A DNA stretch of 64,000 nt from Enterococcus sp. MMGLQ5-1. GTDB taxonomy: Bacteria > Bacillota > Bacilli > Lactobacillales > Streptococcaceae. Shown in pieces: positions 36,549 through 48,300 of the stretch. A program made the position numbers and the translations under genes. Below the pieces are notes generated by a model. That model had not been told where the DNA came from, ran no database searches, and saw only the letters and a program-made list of their open reading frames with translations. The stretch covers positions 1 through 64,000 of the forward strand of contig NZ_JABJXU010000001.1 in assembly GCF_013155265.1 (NCBI RefSeq), read 5' to 3'. The first letter of the stretch is position 1, and each line of letters opens with the position of its first letter.

Positions 36549-38651
36549 ATGGCTCGACTAAATTTAAAAAAGAATGCCAATGATGATCAAGGTAAGGTCA
36601 AGGTGAAAAAAGGTTTTATTCCTATACGTCTGAATCTTCTCTTTTTTGTTATTTTTCTGTTGTTTGTTACTTTAATTGCTAGATTAGGCTATATGCAAAT
36701 TATGAATACGCAAAGCTATGTTCAAAAATTAAAAGCCAATACAACACAAACTGTAAAAACTGCAACACCTCGTGGGCAAATCTATGATTCTAAAGGCGTA
36801 GCTTTAGTATCAAATGTTGCAAAACCATCAATTGTTTATACACGTGGTAAAAATGTAACCTCAGAGGATATGAGAAAAATTGCTCAAGAGCTAGTAGAGC
36901 TTGTACCTTCAATCCAACCATCAGATAATTTGACAGATCGTGATAAGCAGGACTATTGGTTAGCTGATCCAGACAATTTAAAAACGGCGGAAGCACGTGT
37001 TCCTGAGAATGAAAAAGTCGACAAGGACGGCAATAATATTTCGACGAGTGATTTTTATAAACTAACAGTGGCTCAGGTGACGGCGGATGAAATTAATTTT
37101 TCTGCTGCTGATTTAGCTGCGGCGAGTATTTTTAAAACGATGAATGGCGCAACTACCTTCAATACGGTTTTAATTACCTCGGATAATATTTCAGATACGG
37201 ATATTGCTGTTATTGGTGAAAATCAAAGCACCTTAACGGGTATTTCCGCATCTACAAACTGGGACCGAAGCTATACGGAGTCTACCTCATTAAGAAGTAT
37301 TTTAGGTACAATTTCGACTGAAAAAACTGGATTACCTGCTGAAGAGCTAGATGAATATTTAGCCAAGGGCTATTCAAGAAATGATCGAGTTGGTACGAGC
37401 TATTTAGAAAAGCAATATGAATCAGAGCTACAGGGCAAAAAATCAGAAACAGAGATTACACTGGATAGCTCTGGTAACATCGTTTCAGAAAAAGAGGTCA
37501 GTGAAGGCGCCAAGGGTAATAATTTAAAATTGACGATTGATGTTAATTTTCAAAATAAAGTGGATGAAATATTAACGCGCTGGTTTAATTCGATGCTGAG
37601 CAGTGGTAAGGCGAAGTATTCTGAAGGGGTTTACGCAGTTGTGATGGATCCTAATACGGGAGCCGTTTTAGCAATTAGTGGCGTCGCTCATGATTTAAAA
37701 ACTGGTGCTGTAACTGAAAATGCATTAGGTACGATTAAAAATAACTTTGTACCCGGCTCTGTCGTTAAGGGGGCAACAATAACTGCTGGTTATGAAACAG
37801 GGGTTATTACGGGCAATGACACAATTATTGACCAGCCTATTTATCTACAGGGGACAGCGATGAAATCTTCGGTCTTTAATACAAATCGCCAAATTCCATT
37901 GACTGCAACTGAAGCACTCCAATGGTCTTCAAATAGCTATATGATGCAGCTTACAATGAAAATGTTAGGCACAAATTATACACCAAATATGGTCGTACCT
38001 ACTGAAAAGGAGGATCAGGTTTATGAAGAGCTGAGAACTGCTTTTTCTCAATATGGTCTTGGGGTAAAAACTGGTATTGATTTACCAGACGAAGTACCTG
38101 GTTATATTGGTGACAACACGACTTCAGATAACTCAATGGCAAATCTATTAGATTTATCCTTTGGACAGTATGATAACTATACAACGATTCAGCTTGCTCA
38201 GTATGCGGCAACCGTTGCTAATGGCGGCAAAAAGGTTCAGCCACATGTGGTAGAAGGCATTTATGGGAATAAAACTGATGGCGGCTTGGGTGATGAATTA
38301 ACTAAAACGGAGACAACAACATTAGGTACAGTGCCTATTACAAGTGAGCAAATGTCTTTAATTCGTCAAGGCTTTTATGATGTGGTACACTCCTCTGGCT
38401 ATGCAACTGGTACGCTTTTAGCTGATGCAAAATTAACGACAAGTGCCAAGACTGGTACTGCGGAAACTTATGCACAGGATGGTACGGCTTTGGTAAATGC
38501 CAATATTGTGGCTTATGCGCCAAGTGAGAATCCTCAAATTGCAATTGGCTTAATGTTCCCAGAATTAACTGATGAAACAGACCAACCAAATAAGAATATT
38601 GTGAAGGAAATAATCAATGCTTATGCAGAGATGTATAATGTTACAGGCTAA
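36549..38651 (+). CDS. class B penicillin-binding protein (PBP2b-like transpeptidase)
   Basis: A 700-residue peptidoglycan transpeptidase. It has a short cytoplasmic tail, one membrane helix (LLFFVIFLLFVTLIARLGYMQI), a dimerisation domain (TPRGQIYDSKG) and the transpeptidase domain with active-site SVVK (FVPGSVVKGATI), SSN (QWSSNSYMMQ) and KTGT (SAKTGTAETY). GSVVKGATI resembles the streptococcal PBP2b of the elongasome. ATG 36549 has AAGGAG upstream; the in-frame TTG at 36522 does not. It follows rsuA by 113 bases and ends at a strong terminator. Confidence 0.9.
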   Translation: MARLNLKKNANDDQGKVKVKKGFIPIRLNLLFFVIFLLFVTLIARLGYMQIMNTQSYVQKLKANTTQTVKTATPRGQIYDSKGVALVSNVAKPSIVYTRGKNVTSEDMRKIAQELVELVPSIQPSDNLTDRDKQDYWLADPDNLKTAEARVPENEKVDKDGNNISTSDFYKLTVAQVTADEINFSAADLAAASIFKTMNGATTFNTVLITSDNISDTDIAVIGENQSTLTGISASTNWDRSYTESTSLRSILGTISTEKTGLPAEELDEYLAKGYSRNDRVGTSYLEKQYESELQGKKSETEITLDSSGNIVSEKEVSEGAKGNNLKLTIDVNFQNKVDEILTRWFNSMLSSGKAKYSEGVYAVVMDPNTGAVLAISGVAHDLKTGAVTENALGTIKNNFVPGSVVKGATITAGYETGVITGNDTIIDQPIYLQGTAMKSSVFNTNRQIPLTATEALQWSSNSYMMQLTMKMLGTNYTPNMVVPTEKEDQVYEELRTAFSQYGLGVKTGIDLPDEVPGYIGDNTTSDNSMANLLDLSFGQYDNYTTIQLAQYAATVANGGKKVQPHVVEGIYGNKTDGGLGDELTKTETTTLGTVPITSEQMSLIRQGFYDVVHSSGYATGTLLADAKLTTSAKTGTAETYAQDGTALVNANIVAYAPSENPQIAIGLMFPELTDETDQPNKNIVKEIINAYAEMYNVTG

Positions 38652-38655
38652 TTAA

Positions 38656-38706
38656 TAAAAAATCATCCGGCTTATCTTGAAATAAGATAGGCTGGATGAT
38701 TTTTTT
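38656..38706. terminator. bidirectional terminator after the PBP gene
   Basis: AAAATCATCC pairs with GGATGATTTT and the inner TATCTT with AAGATA, followed by T residues on the + strand and preceded by A residues, so it can serve the converging small gene. Confidence 0.85.
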
Positions 38707-38887
38707 AATTTTCTTCTGATTTGTTCGGTACTGCAATCTCTGTAAAAATAATGACTAGGATGGCAAATACAATGGAGAGGAAAAACATTAGCTGCATATT
38801 GTTTTCGCCACCTGAAAGTGAGCTTGCAATATAACCAATTACCTGACCAAATATTAACGACCAAAAAAGTACGGTGAAGTATTTCAC
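38705..38887 (-). CDS. small membrane protein, YjzD/DUF2929 family
   Basis: A 60-residue protein, reading VKYFTVLFWSLIFGQVIGYI and on, with two membrane segments separated by SGGENNM. The FWSxxxGQVxGYI pattern matches the YjzD/DUF2929 family of unknown role. I choose the GTG at 38887; a TTG at 38905 would add MKRDDS. It lies alone between the converging PBP gene and dnaE. Confidence 0.7.
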   Translation of the reverse strand: MKYFTVLFWSLIFGQVIGYIASSLSGGENNMQLMFFLSIVFAILVIIFTEIAVPNKSEEN

Positions 38888-39042
38888 GGAATCATCTCTT
38901 TTCAAATTTTTTCAAATTCATTCTAACACAAAAAAAGGAAATGTAAAAATAATAATGTGCTAAACTATAATTAAGCACAAAAGGCTAATTTTTTTATTAT
39001 AAAGCATTAATCTATTTTAGACTGATTTGAAAGGAGGCAGCA

Positions 39043-42000
39043 GTGTTTGTTCAGCTTGAAACGAAAACGAGTTATTCATTATTAGATAGTGTAGTTGGGA
39101 TAGAGCGCTACGTAGAAGCAGGCCTAGAAAAAGGCTACCGTACTTTAGGTATTATGGATAATAATGCCCTTTACGGCGCTTATAAATTCATTAAGCAAGC
39201 GGTTAAAAAGGGGATTCAGCCAGTTGTCGGCTTGACGATTGAAATTTCGATTCAGGAATATAGTATATCAATACATTTAATCGCTCAAAATACAGATGGC
39301 TTAAAAAATTTGTTTCAAATATCAACCTTACAAATGACTGAGGGACAACAGAACATTACGACGATTTTACCATTATTAAAGTCAATCGCCGTCATTTTAC
39401 CATTTAAAAGTAGACTGGATGACTATCAACTTTTAAGCTCGTATTTAACAGATTTTTATCTTGGTGTGTATGTAGAGAGTGATTATTCTTTAATTGAATC
39501 AATACCACAGCAGCAAATTCCTTTAAAAACAGTTAGATTTATTGAGCCAAAAGAGAGCGATGCCTTTGAAGTGATTCAGCAAATTAAAAAGCAGACAGTT
39601 TTGGCAGATTCAGAGCAGCTAATGGTGCATCAAGCCTACTTACCAGAACCAATATTCGAGACTGAACGCTTCAAAGCTCAAGGCTTTACTAATTTTAAGC
39701 CACTTAGGGCGCTGATTGAGACAATTAAGTATGATTTACCGAAAGCACATCATTTGCCTAAATTTTCAGCAGGCAATTCGGCGCAATTGCTACGTCAACT
39801 TTGTTTTGAAGGCTTGAAGCGACTTTCAATTGACTCAGAGCAGTATCATCAAAGATTGGAAATTGAATTGAGCACAATTCATAGAATGAATTATGATGAT
39901 TATTTTTTAATTGTCTGGGATTTATTACAATTTGGTAAAAAAAATCATTATTATACTGGCATGGGGCGTGGCTCAGCGGTTGGCTCATTGGTTGCTTATG
40001 CTCTAGAAATTACTCATATTGATCCAGTCAAGCACCAGCTACTCTTTGAACGTTTTTTAAATCCTGAGCGCTTTTCAATGCCAGATATTGATATTGATAT
40101 TCCGGATATTGTTAGAGATCAGTTTATCCAATATGTCTATCAAAAATATGGCGCGGGCTATGTCGCACAAATTACGACGTTTGGTACCTTCGGTGCAAAA
40201 ATGGCATTAAGAGATGTCGCGCGTGTCTTCGGTTTATCAATGAATGAAGCACTCTCGCTTTCCAAATTGGTCCCGGCAGGTGAATATGGCCGAAAAGTTG
40301 GCTTAAAGCAAGCTTATCAAAATAAACATTTTGCAGAAAAAATCAATCAACGCCCAATCTATCAAAAAATTTTTCAGATTGCCTCGCTTTTAGAGGGATT
40401 ACCAAGGCATACATCAACTCATGCGGCGGGAGTTATTTTAAGTGACGTGCCACTAAATCAATTTTTACCGCTTCAGGCGGGTAATGCTGAGGTTGAAAAC
40501 ACGCAGTTTGATATGTATGATGTTGAAGCGATTGGACTTTTAAAAATGGATTTCTTAGGGTTGAGAAATTTAACTTGGGTTCAAAAAATGCGTGAAATGG
40601 TTGAGAAATATCAGCATCAAAAAGTAGATTTATATCGGCTTAATTTTGAAGATGAAAATGTTTTAAAAGCATTTGCTCAAGGTAACACGATAGGTATTTT
40701 CCAATTTGAAGCCGCAGGTATGCGTGAGATGCTAAAGAGAATGCAGCCAGTCAAATTTGAGGATTTGGTTTCGGCAACCTCGATTTATCGACCGGGGCCG
40801 TCACAAAACATTGAAAGCTTTATTAGACGCCGTAAAGGACAGGAAGCAATTTCCTATTATGATGACTCGATTGCTGAATTATTAAAATCAACATCGGGTA
40901 TCATACTCTATCAAGAACAAATTATGCAAATTGCCTCCAAATTTGCGGGCTTCTCATTGGGGAAAGCCGATTTATTACGTCGCGCAATTGGCAAAAAGAA
41001 GCAAAAGGAAATGCAGTCTTTACGCCAAGATTTTGTTCAGGGCGCAATCCAGAACGGACATACAGTAGCTAAAGCTGATGAAATTTTTGATTTAATTGAA
41101 CGCTTTGCAAATTATGGCTTCAATCGTTCTCATGCTTATGCCTATGCCGCGGTTGCATTTCAGCTCATGTATTTTAAAGTCTACTATAAGGCAACTTTTT
41201 ATCAGGTATTGCTAAATGATACAGGCAATGATAAAAAGAAGCGTATCCAGTTTCTAACAGATGCAATAGAGAATCATTTAAAAGTTGAATTACCGAATAT
41301 TAACACAATTCATCTAGGTTATCTTGGTGGAAAAGCATTGCAAATTGGCTTGATTGGTATTAATGGTTTTAATCGTGAACTGGCACGGACAATAATTCAA
41401 TTGCGAAAAGAACGACAATTCAGTAATCTTGATGATTTTATTGTCCGCTTAGTTGCAGCTAATGAGCGTCTTACAACAGTTGAAAATTTAACGCCACTGA
41501 TTCAATTAGGGCTATTAGATAATTTTCAGACTAATCGGAGGATGCTAATTAATGCTCTGGATAAGTATATAACCAATGCCAAATTGGTGAATGGAACCAA
41601 TGCAAGCTTTTTAATGTCGGATTTGCCGATTAAGCAGGAAGCTTGTGATGACTATACTTTAAATGAGCGAATGCAGTTTGAACGTGATTACCTATCAATC
41701 CAATTAATTGAGAGTCCATTAAAGCAATTAGCTAGTGTGCTAGGTCATCAAATTGATTACATTGCCAGCTTGAAAGATCAGCAAGAGGTGCAGCTTTTAG
41801 TGGAAATTATAGAGCTTAAAACATACAAAACTAAGAAGAATAATGAAACGATGGCTCGCCTTAAACTACAAGATTTAAGAGGTGAAATCGAAGCTGTTCT
41901 TTTTCCAGCAGAATATCGAGCGCAAATTCAAAAGATTGATTGTGATGGTCCATATTTCTTAGTTAGTGGTAGTGCAAGGCAAAATCGTGAACATTTAGAG

Positions 42001-42255
42001 ATTATCGTACGAAATGTTCAAGGGATTTCTCAAAATCAAAGACTTTGGTTAAAGGTAGAAACGCTTGAAGCAAGTTTAATAGCAAAAATTAAAAGTATTT
42101 GTAACCAATATCGGGGCACTATTCCAGTGTTTATATTTGAAGTAAGTAAGAAACGGACAGAGGTTATGAATCGTATCTTTGTTAATTCAGCTTTAGACTT
42201 AATTAATAATTTAAAAGAGATAGGGGTGGAAAGCGTTTTCAGAAAAAAAGATTGA
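39043..42255 (+). CDS. dnaE: DNA polymerase III alpha subunit DnaE
   Basis: The 1070-residue polymerase is the DnaE of low-GC Gram-positives, which extends RNA primers before PolC takes over. Polymerase motifs are present: GMGRGSAVGSLVAYAL and the catalytic Asp cluster PDIDIDIPD, the FNRSHAYAYA region, and a C-terminal OB fold. The PHP domain at the N-terminus is decayed: LETKTSYSLLDS replaces the usual HxH, and MDNNALYGAYKF replaces DHGN, so metal ligands are missing, as in streptococcal DnaE. The start is GTG with AGGAGG upstream. pfkA and pyk follow. Confidence 0.94.
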   Translation: MFVQLETKTSYSLLDSVVGIERYVEAGLEKGYRTLGIMDNNALYGAYKFIKQAVKKGIQPVVGLTIEISIQEYSISIHLIAQNTDGLKNLFQISTLQMTEGQQNITTILPLLKSIAVILPFKSRLDDYQLLSSYLTDFYLGVYVESDYSLIESIPQQQIPLKTVRFIEPKESDAFEVIQQIKKQTVLADSEQLMVHQAYLPEPIFETERFKAQGFTNFKPLRALIETIKYDLPKAHHLPKFSAGNSAQLLRQLCFEGLKRLSIDSEQYHQRLEIELSTIHRMNYDDYFLIVWDLLQFGKKNHYYTGMGRGSAVGSLVAYALEITHIDPVKHQLLFERFLNPERFSMPDIDIDIPDIVRDQFIQYVYQKYGAGYVAQITTFGTFGAKMALRDVARVFGLSMNEALSLSKLVPAGEYGRKVGLKQAYQNKHFAEKINQRPIYQKIFQIASLLEGLPRHTSTHAAGVILSDVPLNQFLPLQAGNAEVENTQFDMYDVEAIGLLKMDFLGLRNLTWVQKMREMVEKYQHQKVDLYRLNFEDENVLKAFAQGNTIGIFQFEAAGMREMLKRMQPVKFEDLVSATSIYRPGPSQNIESFIRRRKGQEAISYYDDSIAELLKSTSGIILYQEQIMQIASKFAGFSLGKADLLRRAIGKKKQKEMQSLRQDFVQGAIQNGHTVAKADEIFDLIERFANYGFNRSHAYAYAAVAFQLMYFKVYYKATFYQVLLNDTGNDKKKRIQFLTDAIENHLKVELPNINTIHLGYLGGKALQIGLIGINGFNRELARTIIQLRKERQFSNLDDFIVRLVAANERLTTVENLTPLIQLGLLDNFQTNRRMLINALDKYITNAKLVNGTNASFLMSDLPIKQEACDDYTLNERMQFERDYLSIQLIESPLKQLASVLGHQIDYIASLKDQQEVQLLVEIIELKTYKTKKNNETMARLKLQDLRGEIEAVLFPAEYRAQIQKIDCDGPYFLVSGSARQNREHLEIIVRNVQGISQNQRLWLKVETLEASLIAKIKSICNQYRGTIPVFIFEVSKKRTEVMNRIFVNSALDLINNLKEIGVESVFRKKD

Positions 42256-42351
42256 AAAACAATATAATTTCTAAGTAAATTCAAGACAATTAGTTGAATA
42301 AATGCTAAAATGAATTAGTCGAAATGAAATATTTCATAATAAAAATATTGA

Positions 42352-43326
<975 letters not shown>

Positions 43327-43403
43327 TCTGAATGTTTTGAATGTTGATGAACCAGTTTAAAACTGGAAATAAGTTTTCTTACAGAAAGAAGGATAAAGAC
43401 AGA

Positions 43404-44903
43404 ATGAAAAGAGTAAAAATTGTTGCAACATTAGGACCAGCGGTAGAAATTCGTGGCGGTAAAAAATTTGGTGATGATGGTTATTGGGGCGAAAAACTTG
43501 ATGTTGAAGCTTCAGCACAAAATATTGCTAAATTAATTCACGAAGGTGCTAATGTTTTTCGTTTTAACTTTTCACATGGTGACCATGCTGAACAAGGTGA
43601 ACGTATGGCTGTCGTTCGTCGTGCAGAAGAAATTGCTGGTCAAAAGGTTGGTTTCTTATTAGATACTAAAGGTCCTGAAATTCGTACTGAATTATTTGAT
43701 GGTGATGCTAAAGAGTTTGCTTATAAGACTGGTGACAAGCTTCGTGTTGCAACAAAACAAGGCTTGAAATCTACTAAAGATGTTATCGCATTGAATGTTG
43801 CGGGTGGTCTTGATATCTTTAATGATGTTGAAATCGGTCAAACTATTTTAGTTGATGATGGTAAATTAGGTTTAACTGTTGATGATAAAGACATTGTTAC
43901 TCGTAATTTTGAAGTAACTGTTCAAAATGATGGCGTGATTGCTAAGCAAAAGGGTGTTAATATTCCAAATACTAAAATTCCTTTCCCAGCACTAGCAGAA
44001 CGTGATAACGCTGATATTCGTTTTGGTTTAGAACAAGGTCTTAATTTTATCGCTATTTCATTTGTACGCTCTGCAAAGGACGTCAATGAGGTTCGTGCCA
44101 TTCTTAAAGAAACTGGTAATACTCATGTTCAATTATTCCCTAAAATTGAAAATCAACAAGGTATTGATAATATCGATGAAATCATCGCTGTTTCTGACGG
44201 AATTATGATTGCCCGTGGTGATATGGGAATCGAAGTACCATTTGAAATGGTACCAGTTTATCAAAAACAAATTATTAAGAAATGTAACGAAGCAGGTAAA
44301 GCTGTTATTACAGCAACTAATATGCTTGAAACGATGACAGATAAGCCTCGTGCAACTCGTTCAGAAATTTCTGATGTTTTCAATGCTGTAATTGATGGTA
44401 CAGATGCAACTATGCTTTCTGGTGAATCTGCTAATGGTAAATATCCTGTTGAATCTGTTCGTACAATGGCGACTGTTGATAAAAATGCTCAAGGATTGTT
44501 GAAGGAATACGGACGTACTTCATTTAGAAATTATGACCGCTCTGATGTGACAGAAGTTGTGGCTTCAGCTGTTAGAGATTCAACTAAATATATGGACATT
44601 AAATTGGTTGTTGCAATTACAGAATCTGGTAATACAGCACGTTTAATTTCTAAATATCGCCCAGAAGCAGATATCTTAGCAATTACATTTGATGAAAAAA
44701 TTGAACGTGGCTTAATGATTAACTGGGGTGTTAACCCAATGCTAACTGAAAAACCTTCATCAACAGATGATATGTTTGATGTTGCTGAAAAATATGCTTT
44801 AGAGAGTGGTTTAGTTTCTTCTGGTGACAATATCGTTATCGTTGCTGGTGTACCTGTAGGTTCAGGTCGTACTAATACAATGAGAATCAGAACGATTAAA
44901 TAA
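43404..44903 (+). CDS. pyk: pyruvate kinase
   Basis: Pyruvate kinase makes ATP and pyruvate from phosphoenolpyruvate. The 499-residue product starts MKRVKIVATLGPAVE and has FRFNFSHG, the substrate-binding GIMIARGDMGIEVPFEMVP and the C-terminal effector domain, close to the lactococcal enzyme in length. ATG 43404 has AAGAAGGA upstream; an in-frame earlier start at 43341 lacks a site and adds no conserved residues. A strong terminator follows and no lactate dehydrogenase gene comes next. Confidence 0.95.
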   Translation: MKRVKIVATLGPAVEIRGGKKFGDDGYWGEKLDVEASAQNIAKLIHEGANVFRFNFSHGDHAEQGERMAVVRRAEEIAGQKVGFLLDTKGPEIRTELFDGDAKEFAYKTGDKLRVATKQGLKSTKDVIALNVAGGLDIFNDVEIGQTILVDDGKLGLTVDDKDIVTRNFEVTVQNDGVIAKQKGVNIPNTKIPFPALAERDNADIRFGLEQGLNFIAISFVRSAKDVNEVRAILKETGNTHVQLFPKIENQQGIDNIDEIIAVSDGIMIARGDMGIEVPFEMVPVYQKQIIKKCNEAGKAVITATNMLETMTDKPRATRSEISDVFNAVIDGTDATMLSGESANGKYPVESVRTMATVDKNAQGLLKEYGRTSFRNYDRSDVTEVVASAVRDSTKYMDIKLVVAITESGNTARLISKYRPEADILAITFDEKIERGLMINWGVNPMLTEKPSSTDDMFDVAEKYALESGLVSSGDNIVIVAGVPVGSGRTNTMRIRTIK

Positions 44904-44914
44904 TTAATTGATTC

Positions 44915-44957
44915 AAGTCTTTTTCCGAAAGGAGAAAGGCTTTTTTTTTTTTTTTTG
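44915..44957 (+). terminator. terminator of pfkA-pyk
   Basis: AGTCTTT-t-TCC and GGA-g-AAAGGCT pair around GAAA, followed by 16 T residues. Confidence 0.9.
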
Positions 44958-45128
44958 TGTATAAAAATGGTGTAAGGATACGATCATACGGCTTGATGGT
45001 CGAATTTTCTTTTGGAATTAGATTAACTTTAGATTAAAATAATGTTAAAATTTAATTAGACTAAAGGCTGTTTTGAGCTTTGCTGAATAATAAATTTAGC
45101 TTAAACAATTTTTTTAGGAGATGATTTA

Positions 45129-45248
45129 ATGGAAAGCTGTAAAATTGATTTAATTTTAATGATTGCGATAGTGATGCATTTTCTTATTGGTGATATTTCA
45201 TTTTTATCTAAGAAATCACAAATAGCAATTAATTTAGTAAGACTGTGA
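45129..45248 (+). CDS. possible 39-residue membrane peptide
   Basis: ATG 45129 has AGGAG eight bases upstream and encodes MESCKIDLILMIAIVMHFLI and about 19 more residues: one hydrophobic segment followed by a basic tail. I do not recognise it. A hairpin (TGTGACAG with CTGTCACA, 45244-45264) overlaps its stop codon. It lies before the subtilase gene, with 83 bases between. Coding capacity is supported only by the ribosome site and the helix. Confidence 0.4.
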   Translation: MESCKIDLILMIAIVMHFLIGDISFLSKKSQIAINLVRL

Positions 45249-45330
45249 CAGTCTGCCTGTCACAAACTGACTTATAAAATCAGCTACAAAATAATCCAAT
45301 TGTTGAATTTTAGAAAGAGAGGACTCGATT

Positions 45331-48300
45331 ATGTCTCATAAAAACAAAAATATTAAATTTTTAATATTGCTTTTTGGCATCTTTTCTTTTTTTGGAATAC
45401 CTTCAAAGGCGAGTGCAAAAATTATTTGGAATAATCAAATGCCCCCCAGCAATAGTTTCAGTCGTCAATCAATCCCAGCTGATATTCCGAACGATAATGA
45501 GAAAAGACGCTTTATTATTGTCTATCATTCGCAATCTATTGAAGTAACTGAAGAAATTATAGAAATTACTGATAAGGCACCCATTTTTGAATATGATGAG
45601 GTGATGACGGGTGTTGCGACTGAGGCAACTGTTGAAGCAATCCTCGAGGTTGAAAAAATGCCTGAGGTTGCCTATATTGTCGAAGATTTTAAGCTTTACA
45701 CGCTAGATACGAGAGGTAATGACCTAGCTGGTATTTCAGCTTATCAAGCATTGAGTAATGATAAGGGGTCAGGATTAGCGGTTGCGGTGATTGATGATGG
45801 GGTCAATTATTCACATTCAGCTTTTTTTAAAACGCCTGCCAACCCTAAAATTACTTCTGGTGCGTTAGATAATAAAGGCACTTATATCAGTGATAAAATT
45901 CCGTTTAGCTATAGCTATTTAGATAGTGGTAGTAAGACTCAAACTCAAGCAGGTGCACATGGCAGTAATGTCGCAGGAATTATTGCTGCTGACAGTAGTA
46001 ACGCTTATCAGGGCGGGATTCCAGATGCACAACTCATTAATCTGCAAGCACTCAATCCAGCAAATGGTGAAGGCACTCTCTCAGGAGTTATCGCAGCAGT
46101 TAACGATGCGGTTAGTTTAAATGTTGACGTGATTAATATGTCTCTTGGCGTAGGGGAGCAAACAGGGCATATTGCAGTATTAGAAAATGTAGTGAATGCT
46201 GCAAGAAGTCATGGCATAATTGTGGCATGTGCGGCGGGGAATGAATCCTCAGCCAATTTTTATCCTGCGCCCAAGCTAGACCTCAAAGCATAGTGGACTG
46301 TCAATAGCCCAAGTCTTGCCATAGGGGCAATTAGTGTTGCTGCGAGTGGACTAGATAGCGAAATGGCGGATTATTCCTCATGGGGTGGCAACACTGAGTT
46401 AGACTTTAAGCCAGAAATCACAGCATTTGGTGGTGGCGGTAAGAATGCCTCTGATTATGCCTATGGGCCACACACAGACAACAGCTCCTATAATGGCATG
46501 GCAGGTACGAGTCAAGCAACACCGCTAGTTTCTGCCAGCGCTGGTTTGGTCAAAAAAGCATTAAGTGCTTATTATTCAGGGAAGGAATTGGCGGATAAGG
46601 TTGATTTGGCACTGATTAATACATCGCAGCCTTTAATGGAAGTGGCAGAGCAGCCATATTCACCTAGAAAACAAGGCGCAGGGCTCATTCAAGTTCAAAG
46701 GGCGATTCAAAATAAGGTTGAACTGACTGATATCGCCAGTTCAAGCGATACGCAATCTGACGGTATTTTGGAGCTAAAGCAAATAACTTCGAGGCTGATT
46801 ACGCGTCAAATCAATCTAAAAAATACAAGCAGTACACCGATGTCTTATCACTGGAAAGATTTGGGCGTTTATAAAAATGCTGATAGCATTTCAGCCAATC
46901 AAGCCTTAACAGATGTTGCGGTCAATTATTCTGAGGTCTTTATCAAAGATGCAAAAGGGTATCTCACTGAAAATACGGACACCATTACTGTTCCAGCTAA
47001 CGCTTCAATCGATTTAACGGTGGAAATTAATGTCAGTGGTGATTTTTCTGGAAATAATTTTATTGAAGGCTTTATTCGTCTAGTGCCAATAGGTTCTGAT
47101 GAAGTAGAAATTGGGGTTCCCTTTATGGGATTTGCAGATAATTTACCTCAGACAGTTACTGCAACTTTTGATGCTAATGGTGGCACGATTGTTGATTTGG
47201 CAACCCGAAAAGCTGAAATCAATACTTATCTTGGTAATTTGCCTCAAGCCAATTACTCAGAAAAATCATTCTTAGGTTGGTATACCTCAAGAAATGGTGG
47301 TGAAAAGATTAGTGAACGAACCAAAATAGCTGCCAGCACAACCTATTATGCAAGATGGGATCGACTATTTACATTAAACATCAATAAGGATAACAGCCCA
47401 TGGCAAAATCATAATAAACAATTTACGCTCAAACAAGATACAAACATTATAGCAACAAGCACGATTTTAGAGGGTAATCCGGTGTTTACTAATGTCCTTG
47501 ATGGCAACTATGATTTATATGAAGGCGCTAAGAAGCTCATCTCGCAATTAACGGTAACCAATGATGCCACTCAAACGCTAGATTACTACACAGTTTCGTT
47601 TGATACTAATGGCGCAGAAAGTAATGTACCAATCAGTCAAATTGTCTATAAAGGCAAGACTTGCGACATTCCAAGTAATCAGCCAGTCAAAAAGGGTTAT
47701 GATTTTGTTAAATGGGTGACTGTAGATGGCAGTACGGCCTTTGATTTTTTGAATATCGTTACTGCTAAAACAGCTTATGCCAAATGGCAAGTGATTACCT
47801 ATCCAATTTCTTATGAGCTAGATGGTGGCACGAATTTTAGTAATCCGCCATCAAGCTATACGGTTGAAACAAGCACAATCACTCTAGCTAATCCAACCAA
47901 ACAGGGCTTCAGCTTTGATGGTTGGTACCAAGAGGCAGAGTTTACAACTAAAGTAACTGAAATCCGTCGTGGTTCATTCGGAGCCATCACTTTATTTGCT
48001 AAGTGGCGTCAAAATCAAACTGGGAATAGTGAAGGCTCTTCTGGCAATGAAGACCAGCCAACAGAAGAAAAGCCTGTTGAGCAAATGCCATCAGAAGAGA
48101 AGCCTAATCAAGAAATACCATCAGTATCAGTAGAAGAACCAATTATTCGTTTTTCAGACATTGTCTCATTAAATCAAGAGTCGATTTCAGCGATTCAGTG
48201 GTTAGTCGATCAGCAGATTACGACGGGGTATCAGAGCAATAATAATAATGTTCGGATGTTTGGTCCTCATGACACTTTGACAAGAGGACAAATGGTGACA

